From Deltaproteobacteria bacterium (GTDB lineage Bacteria > JAUYMQ01), in NCBI GenBank assembly GCA_030698575.1, contig JAUYMQ010000100.1, positions 1 to 32,166 on the forward strand: DNA of 32,166 bases. The letters are read 5' to 3'. The notes beneath the pieces are model-generated. The model searched no databases. It saw only the letters and a program-made list of their open reading frames with translations, and had not been told where the DNA came from. Position numbers and translations under genes: made by a program. Below are positions 12,921-20,698 of the stretch, piece after piece. Each line of letters begins with the position of its first letter. Position 1 is the stretch's first letter.

Positions 12921-14360
12921 ATGAAGGGAATAGCTTCCATCTGCCTGCCCCGCTGCGAGCGTTCGACTCTCCTGCAGGGCGTGATGTTCCTCGGGCTCGC
13001 CTTCACCTGGCTCTTCCTTGCGGGCTCGGCCCGCGCGGACGAGCTGGCCGAGATCGCCTTCACCGAGGGACTTGTCGCCGTCAAGACCGGAGCGCCGGAA
13101 GAGGCGGTCGAACGGCTCGGCGAGGCGACGCAGCGGAACCCTGAGGACGCCGTCGCCTGGTACTGGCTGGGGGTGGCGCACGCCCGGCTGGATGAGAAGG
13201 AGGCGGCGCTCGAAGCCTTCGATCGTGCCCTCGCGCTCGACCCGCGGTTCGCCGAAGCCTCCTATGCCCGGGGAAACGTCCTCAACAGCCAGGGAGACGA
13301 GCGGGAGGCCAAGCTCGCGTGGGATCAGGCTGCAGCCCTGGCTCCCGGTTCGGACCTGGCCCGAAGGGCGCGTGAAATGGGCGACGTGCCGCGCCCCCCC
13401 GATGCGTCCGGACGAGACTGGTATGCCGACGCCGGGATGGGGGTCGAGTACGATACGAACGTCTTCCTTTATCCCAACCAGGGCGATGCCCCTGTGGTCG
13501 GGGGGATCGGCGGGAAGCGCTACCGCCCGAGTGATCCGATCCAGGACACCCGCTTCGTCTTCTACGTCGACGGCGGCTACCGGCTCTTCGGTGGCGACAA
13601 CTGGTCGATCAATACCCATCAGTCGTTTCAGGCTGGCGTCCAGGCGCGAAGCGAGGATGTGAATTATGTCGAGTACAGGCCGTCTCTTTCGCTGCTCTAT
13701 GACGCCGACCCGCTGACCTTCGGCCTGAGCTACACCTTCACGCTCTTCGGGCTGGGCGGCGAGGTCCTCAGTGTCAGCCATGAGGTGGAGCCGAGCGTGA
13801 CGCTCAGGGAGGGCAACCGGAGCTACACGCGCCTGTTCTACCGTTACACGCGCAATGACTTCGTGGATGACGTCGCGTCGAATTTTGATCTTTCCGGGAA
13901 TGATCACCGCGTGGGAATAGACCAGTATCTTCTGCTCTTCGACCGGAGAGGCTATGCGCGCCTGGGGGTGGAGTTTCGACGGGATCTCACCGACGGATCG
14001 GAGTATTCGGGAAGCTACACGACCCTTGGCGGCGAGATCCTGGCCCCGATCCCCGGCGACGCCACTCTGCGGCTGGAGGCCGCGCAGCGCTGGGCGGACT
14101 TCGACAATGACAGCGCCTTCAGCATTCCCAACACAGTGTTCTTCGTAATGGGCCCGACCTTCAACCGCACCATCGTGCCGGTGCGCACGGGTGATCCGAA
14201 GAACGAAATTCTCACCACCGTAAGCGCGACCGTATCGCGCGAGTTCGGGGATCACTGGAGCGCCTCAGCGCGCTACATCTATTCTGTGAATCAATCGACC
14301 ATCCAGACGTACGATTACAACCGGAGCATCTTCTCTGTTTTCGCGAACTACCGTTTCTGA
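12921..14360 (+). CDS. TPR-repeat outer-membrane beta-barrel protein
   Basis: Signal peptide-like N-terminus; TPR-type segment (AVAWYWLGVAHARLDEKEAALEAFDRALALDPRFAEASYARGNVLNSQGDE); then alternating aromatic beta-strand pattern ending with a C-terminal Phe (SIFSVFANYRF). Confidence 0.85.
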   Translation: MKGIASICLPRCERSTLLQGVMFLGLAFTWLFLAGSARADELAEIAFTEGLVAVKTGAPEEAVERLGEATQRNPEDAVAWYWLGVAHARLDEKEAALEAFDRALALDPRFAEASYARGNVLNSQGDEREAKLAWDQAAALAPGSDLARRAREMGDVPRPPDASGRDWYADAGMGVEYDTNVFLYPNQGDAPVVGGIGGKRYRPSDPIQDTRFVFYVDGGYRLFGGDNWSINTHQSFQAGVQARSEDVNYVEYRPSLSLLYDADPLTFGLSYTFTLFGLGGEVLSVSHEVEPSVTLREGNRSYTRLFYRYTRNDFVDDVASNFDLSGNDHRVGIDQYLLLFDRRGYARLGVEFRRDLTDGSEYSGSYTTLGGEILAPIPGDATLRLEAAQRWADFDNDSAFSIPNTVFFVMGPTFNRTIVPVRTGDPKNEILTTVSATVSREFGDHWSASARYIYSVNQSTIQTYDYNRSIFSVFANYRF

Positions 14361-14405
14361 TCGCCACGAATGGGCGACATCACCGCCGATGCAAGGAGAA
14401 TCTTC

Positions 14406-15251
14406 ATGAGTCATTCACGACTTGGCGCCCTCGCCGCCGGGCTTGCGGTCCTGAGCATGCTCTCGGCTCCCCCCGCCCTCGCCCAGGCGGTGGGCAAAAG
14501 CGTTGCGACAGTGGCGGAGAGGGCCCTCCCGGCGGAGGTGAAGCGGTCGGGGCAGACCGACTGGGCGGAGATCGAGGACGGGGGTGAAGTCCTTCTCGGT
14601 GACACGCTCCGCACCGGCGAGGGCGGCAGGCTCAAGATCGTGTTCAACGACAAGAGCATCATGATCCTGGCCGAGAACACCCTGCTCGAGATTACCCAGC
14701 ACGTCTATGATCCGGCCGCCAAGGAGCGCACGTCGCTCTTCAAGCTCTATGAGGGAAAGGTGCGAGCGATTGTGGGTGAGCTGTTCGGGGCCCAGTCGAG
14801 GTTTGAGATCGAGACGCCCGTGGCAGTGGCGGGCGTGAAGGGCACCGACTTCGAGACTCATCACCCGAAACCCTGCAGCACGGTTTACACACAGCTCGGC
14901 GACTCGTATGCCAGGAACGTCAATCCGGCCGTCAGTGGTGACGTGGTCGTACCGGGCGGATTCATGACGACCATCTGCGAGGGCGCGAAGCCCACGGACC
15001 CGGTGGAGGCTTCGGAGGAGTTCCTCGAGGGGACGATCCCGCTGCGGGGGCTCGACACGACGCGGCCTGGAACGCCGCCCATGGACGGCTTTCCGCCGCT
15101 TGGGCCGGACAACCAATTGCCTGGAAAGCCCAACATCCCTCCGGGTCCGCAGCCGAACATTCCACCCACGAGCACGGGCGGGCTGCCGCCAGGTGGCGCG
15201 CCGGTCACGCCGCCGCCGCCCAGGCCCATCGTGAACAACACGATGCAGTAA
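14406..15251 (+). CDS. FecR-domain exported protein with Pro/Gly-rich C-terminal tail
   Basis: Signal peptide (LAAGLAVLSMLSAPPALAQA); FecR-type segment DGGEVLLGDTLRTGEGGRLKIVFNDKSIMILAENTLLEI...GKVRAIVG...FEIETPVAVAGVKGTDFE; tail PNIPPGPQPNIPPTSTGGLPPGG. Confidence 0.87.
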   Translation: MSHSRLGALAAGLAVLSMLSAPPALAQAVGKSVATVAERALPAEVKRSGQTDWAEIEDGGEVLLGDTLRTGEGGRLKIVFNDKSIMILAENTLLEITQHVYDPAAKERTSLFKLYEGKVRAIVGELFGAQSRFEIETPVAVAGVKGTDFETHHPKPCSTVYTQLGDSYARNVNPAVSGDVVVPGGFMTTICEGAKPTDPVEASEEFLEGTIPLRGLDTTRPGTPPMDGFPPLGPDNQLPGKPNIPPGPQPNIPPTSTGGLPPGGAPVTPPPPRPIVNNTMQ

Positions 15252-15295
15252 TCCCTCATCGCCGCGTGCCGCGCGCGCGGCGCGTCCCGGAATGG

Positions 15296-15330
15296 ACAGA
15301 AGCCCGAGGGCGCCCCCCTCGGGCTTCTGT
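15296..15330 (+). terminator. Intrinsic terminator-like hairpin after the FecR gene
   Basis: ACAGAAGCCCGAGGG - CGCCC - CCCTCGGGCTTCTGT: perfect 15-bp stem; no long T-tract follows. Confidence 0.6.
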
Positions 15331-15413
15331 TATGCCGGGCTGCCTCAAGTTCTCGGGAACGTGTTAAGGTTGGCTTGCTGGAGCGTTACACCCCGCCTCT
15401 GGGAGAGGAATAG

Positions 15414-17582
15414 ATGCGTGGCTGGCTGAGCCCGAGCGGCTGGAAGATCGGCCTTGCTTGCGCCGTCATATCGCTGGCTCTCTGGTACGCGGGCATTGCC
15501 TTCCTGCAGGACATCGAACTCAAGACCGTCGATGCGCGTTTCCGTCTCCGCGGCGTTCGGGATGTCAGCGATCGGGTGGTGATAGCCGCCATTGACGAAC
15601 GGAGCATCGACGCGCTCGGGCGATGGCCCTGGCCCCGGTCGGACATCGCCGCGCTGGTCGACAGCCTGAAAGACCTCGGCGCGCGCGTCATCGCCTTCGA
15701 CATCGTTTTCGCCGAACCTGAGCGAAACCACCCCGAAAACGATCAAATGCTGGCCGAATCGATCGAGCGGGCCGGCAACGTCGTGCTCGGTTACTACTTC
15801 CGCACGGCGCAGAAACGGCGGTATGCGGGCCCGACGAAGGGTCCTCCGGACGACCTCGCCAAGGAAATAGCCGTGGAGGAGGCGAAGCGCTTCAACCAGG
15901 CCCTCGCGGCGGTGTCAACCTCGCAGGTCTCGATCCTGCGGATGACCGAGGCGCCGCGAACGCCCGGGCAGTGCTCGGGCGTGGAGCCCAACATCCCCAT
16001 CATTGGCGGCGCATCCAAGGCCATGGGTTACTTCAGTATTCAGCCCGACATAGACGGCGTGGTGCGCCGCATCCCGCTTGTGCTCTCCTGTCGTGACGAC
16101 TACTACACCTCGCTCTCTCTCCGAGCCACGTCGGCTTATCTCGGCAACGCCCCGATCGCAATCGATCTCCGGAGAGACGGCATCCGATCCCTCACCGTCG
16201 GCCCGGGGCGCGTGAAAGTGGACGAGGCGGGCTTTCTGCGCGTCAACTTCCCGGGCCCTGCGCAGTCCTTCGCGTATTACTCCGCGGTGGATCTCATCCG
16301 CAAACGCGTCAACCCCGACGCGGTGCGCGACCGGCTGGTTATCGTCGGCTCCACAGAACTCGGCATCGAGGATATCCGTCCGACCCCCTTCGGCCCGGTC
16401 GTTCCGGGGCCGGAGGTCCAGGCGGCGGCCATCGAGACCATTCTCCGTGGATCTTTCATCCAGCGGGACAACGCCATCATTCTTGCCGACGTGCTCATGG
16501 TGTTCATCCTCGGCGTGGGGCTTGGCGGACTGTTCGGCCGCCTGCCCAGCGCCGTGCACCGTGCCGAGGCTTTTCTTCTTGCATCCATCCTGTTCATCGC
16601 CTGGCAGGGGTTCTCCTTCGGAAAGCTCGGGCTGCAGTTCAACACCCTTTACCCGGGCATCTCCCTCGGCCTCACCTACCTCGGCGTCAGTCTTTATGAG
16701 GCCTTCGGCATCGAGGCAAGCAGCCGCCGGACGCGCGCGGCCTTCGAGGCCTACGCGCCCCCGGAAGTCGTAGAAATGATCGTCAAGGATCCGGCGCGGC
16801 TGGTGCTCGGGGGAGAGCGGCGTGACATCTCGGTCCTGTTTTCGGACATCGAGGGCTTCACGACGCTCTCCGAGGCCCTCGCGCCGGAAGAGGTCGTGCG
16901 GCTGCTCAACACCTATCTCACACCCATGACCGAACTGGTGTTCGAGCACGGCGGCACGCTCGACAAGTACATCGGCGACGCCATCATGGCCATCTTCGGA
17001 GCGCCGATCGACGCGGCTGACCATTCCGAACGCGCATGCCGGACCGCGCTCCAGATGATGAAAGCGCTCGACGCGTTGAAGGATCAGTCCTGGTTCGATC
17101 GTGGCTGGCCCGACATACAGATCAGGATCGGCGTCAGCTCGGGTCCCATGGCGGTCGGGAACATGGGTACCGACATGCGGTTCGCCTATACCGCCATCGG
17201 CGACGGCGTGAATCTGGCGTCGCGGCTGGAGGGACTCAACAAGGATTACGGCAGCCGCATTCTTATCAGTGAGTTCACGCGCGATCAGTTGAAGACGGTG
17301 TTTTCCGTGCGAGAGATTGATGTGGTGCGCGTGCGTGGAAAGCGGGTGCCTGTGCGCGTGTACGAACTGCGCGGTGAAGGAGTCCCATCGATGGAGGAGG
17401 CGCGCTTCATCAGCGACTTCGAAGAGGGGCTGAAGGCCTTCCGATCCCAGCGTTACGATCTTGCCCGCGAGCGCTTCCGCTCCTGCCGGGAGCAGCAGCC
17501 CGAGGATGGCCCCGCGCGAGTGATGCTGGCGCGGTGCGACGCGGCCGAGAGGAAGCAGGATCTCGAAAAGGCGGCGCTCTGA
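15414..17582 (+). CDS. CHASE2 sensor-domain class III adenylate/guanylate cyclase
   Basis: N-terminal TM then CHASE2-like domain (DARFRLRGVRDVSDRVVIAAIDERSIDALGRWPWPRSDIAALVDSL); TM segments; cyclase catalytic domain RRDISVLFSDIEGFTTLSE...LDKYIGDAIMAIFGAP...FAYTAIGDGVNLASRLEGL. Confidence 0.95.
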   Translation: MRGWLSPSGWKIGLACAVISLALWYAGIAFLQDIELKTVDARFRLRGVRDVSDRVVIAAIDERSIDALGRWPWPRSDIAALVDSLKDLGARVIAFDIVFAEPERNHPENDQMLAESIERAGNVVLGYYFRTAQKRRYAGPTKGPPDDLAKEIAVEEAKRFNQALAAVSTSQVSILRMTEAPRTPGQCSGVEPNIPIIGGASKAMGYFSIQPDIDGVVRRIPLVLSCRDDYYTSLSLRATSAYLGNAPIAIDLRRDGIRSLTVGPGRVKVDEAGFLRVNFPGPAQSFAYYSAVDLIRKRVNPDAVRDRLVIVGSTELGIEDIRPTPFGPVVPGPEVQAAAIETILRGSFIQRDNAIILADVLMVFILGVGLGGLFGRLPSAVHRAEAFLLASILFIAWQGFSFGKLGLQFNTLYPGISLGLTYLGVSLYEAFGIEASSRRTRAAFEAYAPPEVVEMIVKDPARLVLGGERRDISVLFSDIEGFTTLSEALAPEEVVRLLNTYLTPMTELVFEHGGTLDKYIGDAIMAIFGAPIDAADHSERACRTALQMMKALDALKDQSWFDRGWPDIQIRIGVSSGPMAVGNMGTDMRFAYTAIGDGVNLASRLEGLNKDYGSRILISEFTRDQLKTVFSVREIDVVRVRGKRVPVRVYELRGEGVPSMEEARFISDFEEGLKAFRSQRYDLARERFRSCREQQPEDGPARVMLARCDAAERKQDLEKAAL

Positions 17583-17597
17583 AGCGTGAGGTGCGGG

Positions 17598-18221
17598 TCA
17601 GCTTTCGTAGACGACCAGATCTATCTCGTAGCCGCAGGCCTCGATGTTCTCGAGAATCCGATCGAAAGCAGGCGCCGCGATGGTGAGCACCACGTCCAGT
17701 CCGGAATCGTGCAACCGGAGATGGCGTTCGGCCCTCAACAGGCGGCCGCCGCGGTCGAGGACGATCTGGCAGATCCGATGGAACAGCTCGGGCTTCCGGG
17801 GAATGGTCAGTTCAATCCGCGCGCGCCGGTCGTGCTGGCTGGCGACCTCGATGAGCGCCTCGATGACGTCGCTCTCAGTGATAATTCCCACAAGCCTTTT
17901 CCCGCGCAGCACGGGTAGCCCGGCAATGTGATGCTTGCGGAACAGCCGTGCGGCTTTCTCGACGTAAGTTTCAGGCGAGACGGTGATGACCGAGGCAGTC
18001 ATGTAGTCCGCGACCGGGCGCTCGAGCGATGAGAGCGTGCCACCGGCTCGCGCGGTGGCCGAAAGAATGTCCCGCTCGGTGATGATGCCGACCAGCTCGC
18101 GCGCCTTCACGACGGGAAGGTGGCGCACGTCATTCTTCGCCATCAGATTGCAGGCGTAACGCAAGCTGGATTCGGGAGTCACGGTGATAGGTCGGCGGCT
18201 CATGCGGGACGAAACCTGCAT
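17598..18221 (-). CDS. CBS-domain-pair protein with C-terminal ACT-like domain (AcuB-like)
   Basis: MSRRPITVTPESSLRYACNLMAKNDVRHLPVVKARELVGIITERDIL and VADYMTASVITVSPETYVEKAARLFRKHHIAGLPVLRGKRLVGIITESDVIEAL; then RARIELTIPRKPELFHRICQIVLDRGG. An upstream in-frame ATG at 18311 is less likely. Confidence 0.88.
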   Translation of the reverse strand: MQVSSRMSRRPITVTPESSLRYACNLMAKNDVRHLPVVKARELVGIITERDILSATARAGGTLSSLERPVADYMTASVITVSPETYVEKAARLFRKHHIAGLPVLRGKRLVGIITESDVIEALIEVASQHDRRARIELTIPRKPELFHRICQIVLDRGGRLLRAERHLRLHDSGLDVVLTIAAPAFDRILENIEACGYEIDLVVYES

Positions 18222-18412
18222 GTCGGTCCTCAATCGCGTGGTGTGGTCGCATCCTACGCGCGCGTTCGAGACGGGTGCAAGAGCAAAGGGCCTGAAGTGC
18301 GTCGATTTCAAGTTCGTTCCTGCATGCGTTCCGATTCCGGTATATGCGCGCCCGCTTGACGCCCCCCTGCTAGACCGCGCCTAGGAAGTCCTCGCAAGTT
18401 GCTTCACGGATA

Positions 18413-18444
18413 AAGAAAATCCCCCTTCGAAATCGAAGGGGGAT
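18413..18444 (-). terminator. Intrinsic terminator of the enoyl-CoA hydratase family gene
   Basis: On the minus strand: ATCCCCCTTCG-ATTT-CGAAGGGGGAT (11-bp perfect stem) then TTTCTTTA. Confidence 0.8.
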
Positions 18445-18474
18445 CAAAAGCCGGCTGTTTCTCCGCTGTCCGCC

Positions 18475-19269
18475 TCAGCGGCCCTGAAACTTCGGATCGC
18501 GGCGTTCCATCAACGCGGTCGCGCCCTCCCGGAAATCTTCGGTCGTCAGGAGCGTGCTCTGGGCGAGCGCTTCCAGTTCCATGCCGCTCTTCTTGTCGAG
18601 CCCCTGGGCGCGATCGATGAGGCGCTTGGCCAAACCCACGGCCAGCGGCGCGTTCCGGGCGATCTCCGAGAGCAACCTGCGCGAACGGGGAAGGAGGTCG
18701 GCCGCGTCGACAACGTGGTTGACAAGACCGATCGTGTGCGACTCCCCGGCGGTCAATAGCCGGCCAGTCAGAATGATCTCCTTGGCCCAGGCCGGGCCGA
18801 CGGTCCGGAGCAGGCGTGTGGTTCCCCCTACGTCCGGAATCAAGCCCACGCGCACTTCGGGCAGACCGACGAGCGCCTCGCGTTCGGCAATCCGGAAGTC
18901 GCAGGCCAGGGCCAGTTCCAGTCCGAGGCCGACGCAGTGGCCTTGAATCGCCGCGACGATGGGCTTCTCCAGATCCTCCATTTCGTTGAAGCGCCCCTGG
19001 AGCCCATTCAACTTGGTCCGGAAGTCCGCCATGGTCGCGTTCACGGCGACCGATGAGCCCAGCCAGGCCGCGTCGATGCCGGCTGAGAAGGCCTTTCCCT
19101 CGCCACGCAGCAGGATGCCTCGCACATCCCGGTCGTCCCGCGCTTTCTCGAAGGCCTTGCTCAGGGCATCGAGCACGTCTCCGTTCAGCGCGTTGCGCTT
19201 CTCCGGGCGGTTCAGCGTGATGGTCAGAATCTGCGAATCGAGTTCGGTGAGAACGAGCGGTTCGGCCAT
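18475..19269 (-). CDS. Enoyl-CoA hydratase/isomerase family protein
   Basis: MAEPLVLTELDSQILTITLNRPEKRNALNGDVLDAL...GEGKAFSAGIDAAWL...KPIVAAIQGHCVGLGLELALACDFRIAEREALVGLPEVRVGLIPDVGGTTRLLRTVG. AAGGAG SD at 19276-19281. Confidence 0.93.
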   Translation of the reverse strand: MAEPLVLTELDSQILTITLNRPEKRNALNGDVLDALSKAFEKARDDRDVRGILLRGEGKAFSAGIDAAWLGSSVAVNATMADFRTKLNGLQGRFNEMEDLEKPIVAAIQGHCVGLGLELALACDFRIAEREALVGLPEVRVGLIPDVGGTTRLLRTVGPAWAKEIILTGRLLTAGESHTIGLVNHVVDAADLLPRSRRLLSEIARNAPLAVGLAKRLIDRAQGLDKKSGMELEALAQSTLLTTEDFREGATALMERRDPKFQGR

Positions 19270-19283
19270 GGGACACTCCTTCC

Positions 19284-19331
19284 TTCGTGCTGGCCTTCGT
19301 GCTGGCTTTCGTGCTGCCGTTCGTGCGGGCA
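19284..19331. repeat. Imperfect 12-bp tandem repeat, 4 units
   Basis: TTCGTGCTGGCC / TTCGTGCTGGCT / TTCGTGCTGCCG / TTCGTGCGGGCA, contiguous. Confidence 0.85.
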
Positions 19332-19502
19332 TCTTGCGGATACGGGCTTTCCGAGCCGGCCCCGACCCGGGGATGCGCGCAGCGCTCCGCAAGATGCCCC
19401 GGGCCGGATGTGGCATGTTGGCACGGGGGTGAAAAACCGGCAACCTGTCGGCCGGTAGGACGCGGACGCGCTGGAACGCGCGCCCGCGAAAGGGAGGAAC
19501 GC

Positions 19503-20441
19503 ATGCCGCGGTTCGGCGCGCACATGTCCGTGGCGGGCGGCGTGGAACTCGCCTTCGAGCGAGGAAAGCGCGTCGGCTGCGAGGCGATGCAGATATTCAC
19601 GAAGAACGCGAACCAGTGGAACGCGCGTCCGCTGGATGCCGGTGTGGCGGAGCGGTTCCGGAAGGCTGCGCGCGACAGCGGCATCCGGCCGCTTCTTGCG
19701 CACGACTCCTACCTGATCAATCTGGGGTCACCCCGGTCGCCGTTGTTGCGAAGGTCGCGCGCGGCTCTGGAGGACGAGCTGCAGCGGGCGGAGGCCCTCG
19801 GCCTCGACTATCTCGTGATTCATCCGGGAGCCGCTGTGGGAGGGTCGAAAGACGATTGTCTGCGGCGGATCGCCGAGTGCATCGACGATGTGCACGGCCG
19901 CACCTCCGGCTTCCGCGTGAGGATCCTCCTCGAGAACACGGCCGGGCAGGGAACCGTGGTTGGCCACCGGCTGGAGCATCTCGCGCGGATCATCGATGCG
20001 GTGGATGAGCCCGGGCGGCTTGGCGTCTGCATCGACACCTGCCATCTCTTTGCGGCGGGCTATGATTTTCGTGATGCGAAAGGCTACGCCGCAACCATGA
20101 AGGAGATCGGGCGAGTTCTTGGATTTCGCCGCGTGAAGGCCTTCCACCTGAACGACTGCAAGAAGGATCTGGGCTGTCGCGTGGACCGGCACGAGCATAT
20201 CGGCCGGGGCTTCATTGGACAGGAAGCCTTTCGCCTGATCGTTTCCGACAGCCGGTTCCGGGCGACGCCGATGATCCTCGAAACGCCGAAAGGAGACGAC
20301 GGATTCGGCATGGACATCGAAAACCTGACGCTGCTCAGGCGGCTGGCCGGGCGGACGAGCGGTGGGGGTGGGGCCGGGGGATTGCTTCAGCGCCCCTCAG
20401 CTGCGCGTCGCGATGACCCGCGCGGAGGCGGTGGAACGTGA
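19503..20441 (+). CDS. nfo: Endonuclease IV (AP endonuclease)
   Basis: MPRFGAHMSVAGGVELAFERGKRVGCEAMQIFTKNANQW; LLAHDSYLINLGSP; VIHPGA; ILLENTAGQGTVVGHRLEHLARIID; LGVCIDTCHLFAAGYDF; FHLNDCKKDLGCRVDRHEHIGRGFIG; ILETPKGDDGFGMDIENL. Confidence 0.96.
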   Translation: MPRFGAHMSVAGGVELAFERGKRVGCEAMQIFTKNANQWNARPLDAGVAERFRKAARDSGIRPLLAHDSYLINLGSPRSPLLRRSRAALEDELQRAEALGLDYLVIHPGAAVGGSKDDCLRRIAECIDDVHGRTSGFRVRILLENTAGQGTVVGHRLEHLARIIDAVDEPGRLGVCIDTCHLFAAGYDFRDAKGYAATMKEIGRVLGFRRVKAFHLNDCKKDLGCRVDRHEHIGRGFIGQEAFRLIVSDSRFRATPMILETPKGDDGFGMDIENLTLLRRLAGRTSGGGGAGGLLQRPSAARRDDPRGGGGT

Positions 20442-20668
20442 GCGATCTGCTGAACGTCAGCATCGAGGTGAGGGACGATGCCGATCTCTCCGATCTGCGG
20501 GCGCTGCTGCGCGACCGGGGAGCTTCGGTCATCACGTCGCGGGCGGCTGCCGCCGGGCGGCTGGAGTTTCTTGTCGTGATCGAAGCGGAGCAAGTCGAAG
20601 GGCTGGCCGACGTCCTGCCGGCCGGCGCGACCTGGCGGCGAACGGGCGTGCGGGGGAATCTCTCCTGA
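20438..20668 (+). CDS. Small hypothetical protein (76 aa) overlapping the nfo 3' end
   Basis: GTG start with 4-nt overlap with the nfo stop; MSDLLNVSIEVRDDADLSDLRALLRDRGASVITSRAAAAGRLEFLVVIEAEQVEGLADVLPAG..., plausible beta-alpha-beta pattern. Confidence 0.6.
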   Translation: MSDLLNVSIEVRDDADLSDLRALLRDRGASVITSRAAAAGRLEFLVVIEAEQVEGLADVLPAGATWRRTGVRGNLS

Positions 20669-20698
20669 CGGGGCCGCCGGGCGTCGAGGGAGGGGCGG

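Noticed and set aside
12855-14255. 466-aa minus-strand ORF over the TPR-barrel gene
   Set aside because: Plus-strand product has signal peptide, TPRs and OMP C-terminus; the minus frame has none.
19287-19502. 5' extension of the nfo ORF (MLAFVLAFVLPFVRASCG...)
   Set aside because: Arises from reading through the 12-bp repeat; the ATG at 19503 begins the canonical endonuclease IV N-terminus (MPRFGAHMSVAGG).
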